Positions 1 to 7,363 of a DNA stretch of 7,823 nt are shown piece by piece (positions within the stretch are counted from its first letter, which is position 1; each line of letters opens with the position of its first letter). The stretch is from positions 1 to 7,823 of the forward strand of contig QMOO01000053.1 of the NCBI GenBank assembly GCA_003648245.1. The letters are read 5' to 3'. The position numbers were made by a program, and so were the translations under genes. The notes below the pieces were generated by a model. The model did not search any database. It saw only the letters and a list, made by a program, of their open reading frames with translations, and was not told where the DNA came from. The DNA comes from Caldisericota bacterium. GTDB lineage: Bacteria > Caldisericota > Caldisericia > B22-G15.

Positions 1-395
1 ATGAAAGGGTGTCCCTTTCTCTAAGACAGGCAAAACCACATCCATGGGAAAACATAATGGAAAAGTATCCCCCTGGAACAATTGTAAAGGGAAAAGTTAT
101 AAGGTTTCTACCCTTTGGAGCAGTTGTTGAAATAGAGGAGGGAATCACCGGGCTTATTCATATATCACAAATTTCTTTAAAGAGAATCAAAAAGCCAGAA
201 GATGTTCTTCAACTTGGACAGGAGGTTGAAGCAAAGGTAGTTGAAGTAAGGCCCGAAGAGAGAAAAATGAGACTATCTATAAGAGCTCTTCAAGAAGAAA
301 CTATAAGAAAGAAAGTAAAAACAGAAAAAGAGGTAGAATCCAAGTACATAGTTGATGAGAAGGATGTAGACAAACTTAAGTTCCTCAAAGGGTAG
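1..395 (+). CDS. rpsA: S1-domain RNA-binding protein (ribosomal protein S1-like), C-terminal part, 5' truncated
   Basis: The frame is open to the left edge (first complete codon at base 3), so this is the C-terminal end of a longer protein. A GTG at base 9 is internal, because the preceding Glu-Arg codons continue a typical last strand of an S1 repeat (ERVSLSLRQ). After the linker HPWENI, a complete S1 OB-fold domain follows at about residues 22-94 counted from base 9, with PGTIVKGKV, FGAVVEI, GLIHISQIS, GQEVEAKVVEV and KMRLSIRAL. A charged tail of about 35 residues ends in TAG. At least two S1 repeats are therefore present, as in ribosomal protein S1, which binds mRNA on the 30S subunit. The stop lies inside the convergent aroQ gene (11 nt overlap) and I see no terminator hairpin at the junction. 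Other multi-S1 proteins, including S1 domains fused to another enzyme, cannot be excluded because the N-terminus is missing. Confidence 0.85.
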   Translation, partial: ERVSLSLRQAKPHPWENIMEKYPPGTIVKGKVIRFLPFGAVVEIEEGITGLIHISQISLKRIKKPEDVLQLGQEVEAKVVEVRPEERKMRLSIRALQEETIRKKVKTEKEVESKYIVDEKDVDKLKFLKG

Positions 396-834
396 TTTCG
401 CCAGCACTAAGCATCATATATAAACCATATAGAGCGGCAAGGTAGCTTATATACCCAAAACCTGCTATTATTCCATTTGCAGCCTTTCCTGTTATAATTC
501 TATGTCTGAATTCTTCTCTTTTAAATATGTTAGATATATGAACTTCAATTACAGGAGTATTAATACTTTTGATAGCATCCAGTATGGCAACACTTGTGTG
601 TGAGTATCCACCAGGGTTTATTATTATTCCATCGAAATTTTTACCTTCCTGAATTTTATCTATTATCTCTCCCTCATGATTTGACTGAAAAAATGTGAGT
701 GAAAACTTAAATTTTTTCCCTTCCTCTTCCATTTTTCTTTGAATCCATTTTAAACTTTTTTCACCATAGACATTTTTTTCTCTTACACCAATCAAGTTCA
801 AATTGGGTCCATTAATTACAAGTATTTTTTTCAT
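385..834 (-). CDS. aroQ: 3-dehydroquinate dehydratase, type II
   Basis: Cytosolic enzyme of step 3 of the shikimate pathway: trans-dehydration of 3-dehydroquinate to 3-dehydroshikimate. At 149 residues it has the usual type II length. The family landmarks occur in order: INGPNLNLIG (7-16), Arg18, the catalytic Tyr23 in VYGE, FFQSNHEGEIID (48-59), INPGGYSHTSVA (72-83) with Asn74, His99 in EVHISN, and Arg110 in REEFRHR. These match the Arg/Tyr/Asn/His/Arg active site known from type II dehydroquinases; Gly76 replaces the more usual Ala of NPGAY. The ATG overlaps the aroKB stop (ATGA, 4 nt) and is preceded by AAGGAGGAG at 837-845, about 4 nt away, so translation is probably coupled. It is the last gene of the operon and runs tail to tail into the S1-domain gene. 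The gene name aroQ is also used for an unrelated chorismate mutase family. Confidence 0.96.
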   Translation of the reverse strand: MKKILVINGPNLNLIGVREKNVYGEKSLKWIQRKMEEEGKKFKFSLTFFQSNHEGEIIDKIQEGKNFDGIIINPGGYSHTSVAILDAIKSINTPVIEVHISNIFKREEFRHRIITGKAANGIIAGFGYISYLAALYGLYMMLSAGETTL

Positions 835-2366
835 ATCTCCTCCTTAAAGTCTCTTAAAAATTCTAATAAAAACTTTGTGAGTAACTCCGGTTGAAAATCC
901 CTCTTTAAAAAAACCTCTCCAATTCTTTTGGGAAGAACTAAAGTAAGCTTTCTGGAATTCGTTTTTTTATCCAGAAGGAGTGTCTTTATTAAATCATCTT
1001 CCTTAAAATTAAGGATTGGCGCAAACTTTTTAACATGAAAATCTAATTTTTTGTATAGAAACATAATCCTTTCAAAATCGCTATCTTTTAAAATCTTGGA
1101 TCTATTTGAAATATATGCTGAAACGAGTATACCGAATGCAACTGCCTCTCCGTGTGTTAAATTTCCAAAACCTATAATTCTTTCCACCATGTGACCCACT
1201 GTGTGACCCAGATTTAAAAAAACTCTTTCTCCTTTCCTGTCAAACATATCATTTTTAATCCATTTTATCTTTTCGAGAATTGCAGGATATATGAATTTTA
1301 AGATTGTCATAAAATCAAATTTATAAGCTCTCTCAAGCATTTCAAAAATACCATTTTCAGAAAGAATCCCATACTTAAATACCTCACCAAGACCTGAAAT
1401 AATTTCCCTACCAGGAAGAGTCCACAGAAACAGAGGATCTATATAGGTATATCCGGGTAAGTAAAAGGTTCCAACAAGATTCTTTCCTGATGAAAGATTA
1501 ACGCCGTTCTTTCCACCAATGGAACTATCTACCTGGGAAAGAAATGTTGTAGGTACAAGATACAGATTTACACCTCTCATGTAGGTTGAGGAGACGAAAC
1601 CAGAAATATCAGAAATTACCCCCCCTCCAACACCTGCCACCTTTCCATCCTTTTCAACTCCAGAATTTAGAAGAGCTTCATATATATCAGAAACCTCATC
1701 AAGATTTTTTGCCCTTTCGCCCCCTGATACAATGTATTTATTCTTGATTTTAAACCTTTCCTTATAAATTTTATAAACATTTTCGTCTATTATCAGAAAA
1801 TCAAACTCTTTATTAACAAGTGAAAATGATATTCCAACCTGTAAAATAATCTTCTGAGGATTATGAAATTCTCTTCTTTTAAGTATCCACATAATATCAG
1901 ATACAATATTATGAAGGGGCCTCTCTGCATTAATCTTTAGGGGGATTTTCATATAAATGTGCTTTCTTTGCTCAAAAAGAAGAACGAAATCATGGAGGGA
2001 ATGGAGCAACGGTCTTTTTCTATCTCCCTTTATCCTCTCATAAAAAACTTCAGGTCTCCCGTCAAGAAGTACAGGAATTGAGTTCTTAAGCACTCTATTA
2101 AGGGACTCAGTATCAATAATTGCACCTCCCCCCACAGCAAGAACGAAATCTTTTTTCTTTTCTAAAAACTCAAGAAGAACATCTTTCTCTATTTTTCTAA
2201 ATAAATTCTCACCATTATCCTGAAATATCTTATCTATATCCTTTCCAAACCTTTTTTCTATTTCAGAATCGAGATCAAAAAATGGAATCTTGAGATTCTT
2301 CGATAATTCTCTTCCAATAGTTGTTTTTCCAGAACCCATAAATCCACATAAAATTATCTTTGCCAA
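831..2366 (-). CDS. aroKB: Bifunctional shikimate kinase / 3-dehydroquinate synthase
   Basis: A 511-residue fusion carrying pathway steps 5 and 2. The N-terminal shikimate kinase (about 1-165) has the Walker A loop GFMGSGKTT (8-16), the DLD shikimate motif (31-33), FRKIE (56-60), VGGGA (78-82) and the lid arginine in RKRPLL (116-121). The C-terminal dehydroquinate synthase (about 170-511) has GGERAKN (215-221), the NAD-binding GVGGGVISD (245-253), YMRGV (262-266), PTTFLSQVDSSIGG (272-285) and probable metal ligands Glu328 (GEVFKYG), His388 (LGHTVGH) and His405 (THGEAVAFG). GGKNGVN replaces the commoner GGKTGVN. The start is TTG, supported by AAGGAG at 2373-2378 six bases upstream and by the Walker A loop lying at the usual distance from the N-terminus. 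It overlaps aroC by 13 nt. The same fusion is known in Thermotoga. Both halves look catalytically complete. Confidence 0.95.
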   Translation of the reverse strand: MAKIILCGFMGSGKTTIGRELSKNLKIPFFDLDSEIEKRFGKDIDKIFQDNGENLFRKIEKDVLLEFLEKKKDFVLAVGGGAIIDTESLNRVLKNSIPVLLDGRPEVFYERIKGDRKRPLLHSLHDFVLLFEQRKHIYMKIPLKINAERPLHNIVSDIMWILKRREFHNPQKIILQVGISFSLVNKEFDFLIIDENVYKIYKERFKIKNKYIVSGGERAKNLDEVSDIYEALLNSGVEKDGKVAGVGGGVISDISGFVSSTYMRGVNLYLVPTTFLSQVDSSIGGKNGVNLSSGKNLVGTFYLPGYTYIDPLFLWTLPGREIISGLGEVFKYGILSENGIFEMLERAYKFDFMTILKFIYPAILEKIKWIKNDMFDRKGERVFLNLGHTVGHMVERIIGFGNLTHGEAVAFGILVSAYISNRSKILKDSDFERIMFLYKKLDFHVKKFAPILNFKEDDLIKTLLLDKKTNSRKLTLVLPKRIGEVFLKRDFQPELLTKFLLEFLRDFKEEI

Positions 2367-3493
2367 AATCTTCTCCTTGAGTTGATATAACTATTGAAGG
2401 AATCTTTTATATCTTTTATGTGGTCTCCTCCAAATTTATCCAAAAAAGTGGATGCGATAACAAAGGAAACTCTTGATGCAACTATAAGGGATACTGCAGG
2501 TATTACAACTGTATCAGATCTTACATAACTGGATTTAACCTCTTTAAACTCCTTAAAATTTACAGAGGGAACTCCTCTCCTAACCGTTGGAATTGGCTTC
2601 GCATAGAATTTTACAATTATATCCTCTCCATTTGTTATCCCCCCTTCAATCCCTCCAGCATTGTTTGACCCCCTTAAAATTTTACCCCCTCTTATGAAGA
2701 ATGGATCATGAAACTCACTTCCCTTAAATCTTGATGATTCAATACCTTCTCCAATCTCAACTGCTTTAACAGAGGGAATACTCATAATAGCCTGAGCAAT
2801 TAGACCATCTATTCTCTTATCCCACCTGTTATAATCTCCAAGTCCTGCTGGAACTCCCTTTAAGATCACAAGACCGCTCCCTCCTAAACTATCTTTTTCT
2901 TTTATGGCATGATTAATCTCACCCATTATCTTCTCTTCAAATTCAGGGAACGGCACAAGAACGGAGGAAGAAATTGCTTTTTTGAAAATAGCATCGACAC
3001 CATCAGAATGTTCTATGGGAATACTGACTCCACCTACTGATGTCACAAAAAAGTAGGTTTCTACTTCAAACTCTTTGAGAAAAAGAATACATATACTTCC
3101 TGCAATAACGTCTAAAACTGTAAGTCTTCCACTTGCTCTCTCTGCTGGAAGATAGAGATTCTCAAAATCGTATTTTATACTCCCCGAGAAATCAGAGTGG
3201 CCCGGTCTTGGAATGGAGGAAAATTTGCCCCTTCCTCCTTTCTCCCAATCTATGTTTCTTACCCTGAATCCTATAGGTGCACCTGTTGTAATGTTGTCTC
3301 TGGTTAGGCCTCCAAAGAATTCTGGTTTATCCTCCTCAAAATTCATCCTTTTTCCCCTTCCATAACCTCTTTTCCTCAAGAGAACCATTGAGTTTATATA
3401 ATCAAGATTGAGTTTTAAACCTGCAGGAATTCCTTCAAGAATTCCAACAAGGTACATTCCGTGCGATTCTCCTGCTGTATGAAACTTTAACAT
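2354..3493 (-). CDS. aroC: Chorismate synthase
   Basis: Makes chorismate from 5-enolpyruvylshikimate-3-phosphate by anti-1,4-elimination of phosphate, using reduced FMN; cytosolic, last common step. The 379 residues match the family size. Visible landmarks are AGESHG (7-12) with His11, RGYGRGKRM (42-50), TTGAPI (69-74), RPGHSD (96-101) with His99, the ERASGR segment that usually reads ERASAR, GVPAGLGD, VKAVEIGEG followed by GSEFHD, and NNAGGIEGGITNGEDI near residue 280. The two histidines correspond to the general acids described in fungal and bacterial chorismate synthases. The C-terminal LDKFGGDH is also typical. The ATG follows GGAGGGGAAGG immediately and overlaps the aroE stop by 7 nt, suggesting coupled translation. 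Whether it is monofunctional (flavin reduced by another protein) cannot be read directly, but no flavin reductase domain is present. Confidence 0.96.
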   Translation of the reverse strand: MLKFHTAGESHGMYLVGILEGIPAGLKLNLDYINSMVLLRKRGYGRGKRMNFEEDKPEFFGGLTRDNITTGAPIGFRVRNIDWEKGGRGKFSSIPRPGHSDFSGSIKYDFENLYLPAERASGRLTVLDVIAGSICILFLKEFEVETYFFVTSVGGVSIPIEHSDGVDAIFKKAISSSVLVPFPEFEEKIMGEINHAIKEKDSLGGSGLVILKGVPAGLGDYNRWDKRIDGLIAQAIMSIPSVKAVEIGEGIESSRFKGSEFHDPFFIRGGKILRGSNNAGGIEGGITNGEDIIVKFYAKPIPTVRRGVPSVNFKEFKEVKSSYVRSDTVVIPAVSLIVASRVSFVIASTFLDKFGGDHIKDIKDSFNSYINSRRRFWQR

Positions 3494-4266
3494 CCTTCCC
3501 CTCCATACCAGATTCTTATATTATCAATGCATTGAAAATAGAGCATGGTAAAACCATTTTTAACTCTGGCTCCTCTTTCCCTTCCGATCCTCAAAAATTC
3601 AGTTTCTTTTGGATTATATATAAGGTCGTAAAGAATTTGATCTTTACTTATCCATGGTTCTTTAATTAGAGCCCCTTTACCATCGAGTCCTACTGTCGTT
3701 GCATTCACAATAAACTTGCTTCTTTTAACAACATCTTCTGCTTCGTAAAATTTAACCGGAATTATTCTGCCCTGAAATAACTCCTTGAGGTCAAGGGCTC
3801 TCTTGTATGTTCTGTTTATGACAAAAATATTACCTATTCCAATATCTATTAAAGCTTTTATTACAGATCTGGAGGCTCCTCCGGCACCAAAGATAACTGC
3901 GTCTTTTCCTTTTATATATTCCAGAGAGGGTATAATGCTTCTCTTAAATCCTGAATAATCTGTATTAAATCCATACAATCTCCCATCTTTAACCTTAACG
4001 CAGTTCACAGACCCTGTTTCTTTTGCAATCCCTGTAAGATAAACATCAAACTTCAAAATCTCTTCCTTCAGTGGCTGAGTTAGATTAAAACCTTTTGTAT
4101 TTCTGGCAGCATCAAGAATTTCTTCAATTCTTAATTCAAGCTCTTCTTTTTTAGTCTCAAGAAGAGTGTATTCTGCATCCTTTCCTATAAGTTTAAAGAG
4201 TCTTTTATAAATCTTCGGAGAAAAAGAGTGGGAGATAGGAGAGCCTAAAAGATAAAATTTATCCAT
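3487..4266 (-). CDS. aroE: Shikimate dehydrogenase (NADP+)
   Basis: Reduces 3-dehydroshikimate to shikimate with NADPH, pathway step 4, cytosolic. The 259 residues show the substrate-binding N-terminal lobe with LGSPISHSFSP (7-17), GFNLTQPLKE with catalytic Lys67, TGSVN (84-88) and NTDYSGF with Asp103, the partner of Lys67. The Rossmann lobe follows with GAGGASR (127-133), NRT (151-153), NATTVG (188-193), YDLIYNPKETEFL (213-225) and the terminal GFTMLYFQ segment. The chosen ATG (4264-4266) is preceded by AAGGAGGG at 4273-4280 and starts right before the conserved LGSP strand. The frame is open further upstream, but the longer version would add 22 residues unlike the family and increase the overlap with aroA. 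With this start it overlaps aroA by 8 nt and aroC by 7 nt. Cofactor preference (NADP after NRT) is inferred from the family. Confidence 0.95.
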   Translation of the reverse strand: MDKFYLLGSPISHSFSPKIYKRLFKLIGKDAEYTLLETKKEELELRIEEILDAARNTKGFNLTQPLKEEILKFDVYLTGIAKETGSVNCVKVKDGRLYGFNTDYSGFKRSIIPSLEYIKGKDAVIFGAGGASRSVIKALIDIGIGNIFVINRTYKRALDLKELFQGRIIPVKFYEAEDVVKRSKFIVNATTVGLDGKGALIKEPWISKDQILYDLIYNPKETEFLRIGRERGARVKNGFTMLYFQCIDNIRIWYGGEGC

Positions 4267-4999
4267 AACCTGCCCTCCTTGCAATATCAAAAAAGTTGGG
4301 AAAAGAAATTTTAATTGACTCCGCCTCTTCAAGATAAATTCCCTCTTTTGAAAGAAATCCTAAAATTGAAAAAGAGAGAGCAATTCTATGATCAAACCCT
4401 GTCTTAACAACACCTCTTTTCACATTTCCCCTTTTAACGTAGAATCCATCTGAAAACTCATAAGCAAGAACACCCAGATTTCTTAAATTTTCTACAACAA
4501 GTTTTATCCTGTCACTCTCTTTTACTCTAAGCTCCTCTGCTCCCTCAACTTTGACACCCTCCTCCAAAAACGTACCCATAATACCTATTAAAGGGAGTTC
4601 ATCAATAAGTAAAGGTGCTTCATTTCTTGAAATATAGATTTTTGAAAGATTGCTCGATTTAATATAGATATCGCCAAATCTCTCACCATTTTTCACCTTT
4701 TCATTTAAAATCTCGATACTTGCCCCTTCTCTTCTTAAAACATGAATTAAGTAAATTCGCGTTGGGTTTAATGATACATTCTTTATAACTAATTCACTAT
4801 TACTTAAAAGAAGCGTTAATACAATGAAATATGAAGCAGAAGAAAAATCTCCCGGAATAATAATTTCCCTACCATAAAGTTTTTCAACTGGAAATACAGT
4901 AATTTTTTTATCCTCAATAGAGACCTTTCCTCCAAAGGCCTTGAGCATTATCTCTGTGTGGTCTCTTGTTCTTATTCTTTCTAAAATAGTTGTCCCTCC
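4259..4999 (-). CDS. aroA: EPSP synthase C-terminal fragment (codons 182-427), no good start of its own
   Basis: The frame continues directly after the amber codon with 17 codons encoding GGTTILERIRTRDHTEI, which are conserved EPSP synthase sequence, before the first ATG at 4946-4948. An ORF begun at that ATG (229 residues) would therefore lack family sequence, including the TRDHTE motif, and I see no convincing SD before it. It holds Asp314, Arg345 and Arg386 (full-length numbering), equivalent to catalytic and PEP-binding residues of the enzyme. A GGGAGGG stretch overlapping the amber codon lies six bases before an in-frame ATT (4985-4987), which could only serve as a rare start. It stops with TAA inside aroE. 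Confidence 0.7.
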   Translation of the reverse strand, partial: GGTTILERIRTRDHTEIMLKAFGGKVSIEDKKITVFPVEKLYGREIIIPGDFSSASYFIVLTLLLSNSELVIKNVSLNPTRIYLIHVLRREGASIEILNEKVKNGERFGDIYIKSSNLSKIYISRNEAPLLIDELPLIGIMGTFLEEGVKVEGAEELRVKESDRIKLVVENLRNLGVLAYEFSDGFYVKRGNVKRGVVKTGFDHRIALSFSILGFLSKEGIYLEEAESIKISFPNFFDIARRAGYG

Positions 5000-5002
5000 C
5001 TA
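5000..5002 (-). other. In-frame amber codon inside aroA (codon 181)
   Basis: The minus strand reads AAT GCT TAG GGA GGG ACA, that is Asn-Ala-stop-Gly-Gly-Thr. In relatives the motif is commonly NA(E/D/K)G, so GAG or AAG (or CAG) is one substitution away, at plus-strand base 5002. A GAG origin would be G to T on the coding strand, equivalent to C to A on the plus strand. Confidence 0.9.
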
Positions 5003-5542
5003 AGCATTTAAACCTGCAAGAATTAGAGCACTTTTAACCTGAGCTGATGGTTTTTCTGGTTCATACTCTATACCTTTAAGTCTTCTTCCAACTATTACAA
5101 GAGGCGGGAACTCACCATTTCTTCTTCCGGTTATAAAACCACCCATAAGTCTTATAGGTTCTACAATCCTTCTCATTGGTCTTTTTCTCAATGAAGAATC
5201 TCCTGTAATTACAAAAAGTTTCCCTGTAATTCCTGAAAAGAGCCCGGAAAGGAGTCTGATGGTTGTTCCTGAATTCCCTGCATTAAGAACATCATCTGGC
5301 TCCTTTATTCCAGAGATGCCAATACCTTTAATTTTAATAGTTTTATCTTCGAAAGAAATTTCGGCACCAATTTTTTGCATTATTTTAAGAGTTCTTAAAG
5401 CATCCTCTCCTGTATTTGGATTTTTTATAAATGAAAAACCTTCTGCTATAGAGGAAAATATAAAACTTCTGTGTGTTATTGACTTATCTCCTGGAAGTGA
5501 TATTTCTCCACAAACTCCTTTTATTGGCTCAATCATTACCAT
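5000..5542 (-). CDS. aroA: EPSP synthase N-terminal fragment (residues 1-180)
   Basis: This is the product if translation stops at the amber codon: 180 residues covering the N-terminal half. It carries the shikimate-3-phosphate and PEP contact motifs PGDKSITHR with Lys20 and Arg25, GNSGTT, the SLRKRPM arginine, and Ser166/Gln168/Lys170 of SAQVK. It ends at LAGLNA. EPSP synthase has two domains that close over the substrates, with residues from both forming the site, so this half alone is not expected to be active. It should be read as part of one interrupted gene and not as an independent protein. Confidence 0.75.
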   Translation of the reverse strand: MVMIEPIKGVCGEISLPGDKSITHRSFIFSSIAEGFSFIKNPNTGEDALRTLKIMQKIGAEISFEDKTIKIKGIGISGIKEPDDVLNAGNSGTTIRLLSGLFSGITGKLFVITGDSSLRKRPMRRIVEPIRLMGGFITGRRNGEFPPLVIVGRRLKGIEYEPEKPSAQVKSALILAGLNA

Positions 5543-6375
5543 ATCTCATCCCTCCTCTTTTTTACATTCTCTGCGAGTTCCTCGAGTTTTTCTTTCTCAA
5601 GAATCTCAATAACTTCCTTGAGGGTCTCTATGTACTCAAACACAAACCTTTTAACATAATCAAAGTTTGTTTTAACCATTCCGTAAGACATAACGGGATC
5701 TCCACTGGAAATTCTTGTAGTATCCTTAAGCCCACTTCCTGCAAGGTTAAAAATTTTATCTTTACCCTTTTCTTTCTTCATGAGGTAATAAAAGAGAGAC
5801 AAGGAAACAATATATGGAAGATGACTTGTGAGTCCAAGGATATAATCATGATCATTAGCTGAAATGAATACAGGAAAACTACCTATATCTCTAACAAATT
5901 TTAAGACAATTCTCTTTTTTTCTTCTGTAAGATTATTTTCTTCTGTAAGAGCAAAAATTTTGCCATTAAAGAGGTATGGATCTACATTTTCTATTCCACC
6001 CTTCTCTTTCCCTGCAATGGGATGTCCTCCAATAAAGAATGAATCCACCTTTCTCATCTCTTCAATGACAACTCTCTTTGTGCTTCCTGTGTCCATAAGA
6101 ATTGAATTTTTATAAAATTTATCCCTGTTTTCTCTTATAAAATAAGGTATGAATTGGACAGGAATTGAGATAACAACTATATCTGATTTTAATCCTTCCT
6201 CAAGTGGAACAGATTTGTCAATTGCACCAACTTCTAAAGCTTTTCTCTCAACATTCTTGTCTACATCATATCCATATCTTACCCATTCCCCTTTTAGAGA
6301 AAGACCAATGGATCCGCCTACAAGCCCGAGACCAATTATAAAAATACTAAAGAATGGATCTTCCAATTGCTTCAC
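5536..6375 (-). CDS. tyrA: Prephenate dehydrogenase
   Basis: Oxidatively decarboxylates prephenate to 4-hydroxyphenylpyruvate with NAD(P)+, the committed step to tyrosine. The 279 residues contain only the catalytic region: Rossmann loop GLGLVGGS (15-22), VVISIPV (67-73), DTGSTK with Ser98, [12 protein letters not shown] with His118, the HD and TSHLP segment with His185, and [13 protein letters not shown] with Arg221. These match the Ser/His/His/Arg site described for Aquifex prephenate dehydrogenase; SHLPY replaces the frequent SHLPH. There is no C-terminal ACT domain and no fused chorismate mutase, so a separate mutase is needed, which aroH supplies. The start is GTG, preceded by AAGGTG about five bases upstream, and it overlaps aroF by 29 nt, the longest overlap in the operon. 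Arogenate use instead of prephenate cannot be excluded. Confidence 0.93.
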   Translation of the reverse strand: MKQLEDPFFSIFIIGLGLVGGSIGLSLKGEWVRYGYDVDKNVERKALEVGAIDKSVPLEEGLKSDIVVISIPVQFIPYFIRENRDKFYKNSILMDTGSTKRVVIEEMRKVDSFFIGGHPIAGKEKGGIENVDPYLFNGKIFALTEENNLTEEKKRIVLKFVRDIGSFPVFISANDHDYILGLTSHLPYIVSLSLFYYLMKKEKGKDKIFNLAGSGLKDTTRISSGDPVMSYGMVKTNFDYVKRFVFEYIETLKEVIEILEKEKLEELAENVKKRRDEIW

Positions 6376-7363
6376 TTATCACCTTACCCTTTCTCATTAG
6401 TTCTTTAAACTGATGAGGATACAGAGATTGAAGACCATCAGATAGAGCCTTTTCTGGTTCAGGATGAACTTCAATAAGAAGACCGTCTGCACCTGCAGCA
6501 ATTGAAGCAAGAGAAACTGGAGTTACAAGTTCCCTTTTTCCTGTAGCGTGCGATGGATCAACAATTACTGGAAGGTGCGTTATTGATTTTAAAAGAGGAA
6601 TAGCAGATATATCAAGGGTATTTCTTGTGTATGTCTCAAATGTCCTAATACCTCTTTCGCAAAGAATAACATCTCTGTTTCCATTTGAAAGAATATACTC
6701 TGCTGCAAGAAGAAATTCCTCAATCTTTGCAGACATTCCTCTTTTAAGTAGAACCGGTTTTTCTATCTTACCAACAGCTTCAAGCAAGGAGAAATTCTGC
6801 ATATTCCTTGCACCAATTTGAATTATGTCAGCATACTCTGCAACCAGATCAAGTTGTTCAATAGACATTGCCTCTGTAACAATTGGCAAACCAAATTTCT
6901 CCTTTGCCTCCTTTAAATACAAGAGCCCTTCCCTTCCCAGACCTCTAAAACTATATGGTGAAGTTCTGGGTTTAAATGCGCCTCCTCTTAAAATTTTTGC
7001 CCCTAAATCCTTAACTATCTTCGCTATATTTAGTATTTGTTTTCTTCCTTCAACAGAACATGGACCAGCCATTACAACGACTCCCTTGCCACCTATTTCA
7101 ATACCATCAACTTTAACAACTGTGTTTTTCTTTCTGAATTCTCTACTGGCTAACTTAAATGGTCTTAAAATTCTTATAGCATCCTCAACACCATTCATAT
7201 TCAACCAATACTCCCTATCCTTTGCCCTTGAGTCACCTATGAGTCCTATTATGATTCTCTCTTCACCCTTTGAGATATGGGGAGTTAACCCGGCTTCCCT
7301 TACCCTTTCAATTATCCTTTGGATATCTTCCTCATTAAGATTTTTCTTTAAAATGAGAATCAC
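6347..7363 (-). CDS. aroF: DAHP synthase, type I-beta, with N-terminal ferredoxin-like regulatory domain
   Basis: First step of the pathway: condenses PEP and erythrose-4-phosphate to 3-deoxy-D-arabino-heptulosonate-7-phosphate. Residues 1 to about 68 form a small domain ([14 protein letters not shown], then [16 protein letters not shown]) like the ferredoxin-like (ACT-like) domain of the Thermotoga maritima enzyme, which mediates feedback inhibition by Tyr and Phe. The (beta/alpha)8 barrel follows with AGPCSVEG (99-106), [14 protein letters not shown] (126-139), IGARNMQNF (183-191), KPVLLKRG (202-209), CERGIRTFE (235-243), DPSHATGKR and [13 protein letters not shown]. The metal ligands Cys102, His272, Glu298 and Asp309 fall at the same numbers as I recall for T. 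maritima, and the total of 338 residues also agrees. The GTG start overlaps the aroH stop (GTGA) and has GGAGG at 7370-7374. It ends in TAG at 6347-6349 where the family ends. Feedback inhibition here is inferred. Confidence 0.96.
   Translation of the reverse strand: MILILKKNLNEEDIQRIIERVREAGLTPHISKGEERIIIGLIGDSRAKDREYWLNMNGVEDAIRILRPFKLASREFRKKNTVVKVDGIEIGGKGVVVMAGPCSVEGRKQILNIAKIVKDLGAKILRGGAFKPRTSPYSFRGLGREGLLYLKEAKEKFGLPIVTEAMSIEQLDLVAEYADIIQIGARNMQNFSLLEAVGKIEKPVLLKRGMSAKIEEFLLAAEYILSNGNRDVILCERGIRTFETYTRNTLDISAIPLLKSITHLPVIVDPSHATGKRELVTPVSLASIAAGADGLLIEVHPEPEKALSDGLQSLYPHQFKELMRKGKVISEAIGRSIL

Larger units (their letters stand above)
4259..5542 (-). pseudogene. aroA: EPSP synthase (3-phosphoshikimate 1-carboxyvinyltransferase), interrupted by one in-frame TAG
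   Basis: Pathway step 6: transfers the enolpyruvyl group of PEP to shikimate-3-phosphate. Read through codon 181, the frame gives 427 positions, the usual length, with all family landmarks: PGDKSITHR (17-25), NAGNSGTTIRL (87-97), GDSSLRKRPM (114-123), PSAQVKSA (165-172), TRDHTE (192-197), PGDFSSA, Asp314 in IDELPL, Arg345 in KESDRI and Arg386 in FDHRIA. The only defect is TAG at 5000-5002. The frame is identical on both sides, so this is a nonsense codon and not a frameshift. The start ATG (5540-5542) has AGGAGG at 5551-5556, eight bases upstream, and overlaps tyrA by 7 nt; a second ATG two codons later fits the SD less well. It overlaps aroE by 8 nt. NSGTT with SAQVKSA resembles class II (glyphosate-tolerant type) enzymes, a sequence-based inference. 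Whether it is a true pseudogene, a sequencing error or expressed by readthrough is unresolved. Confidence 0.9.

Noticed and set aside
4267..4332. Longer aroE start giving 22 extra N-terminal residues.
   Set aside because: The extra residues precede the conserved first strand, lie inside aroA coding sequence, and the internal ATG at 4264-4266 has a strong SD at the right distance.
4948..5002. Frameshift as the cause of the split aroA.
   Set aside because: The distance from the TAG to the downstream ATG is a whole number of codons, and the 17 intervening codons encode conserved EPSP synthase sequence in the same frame.
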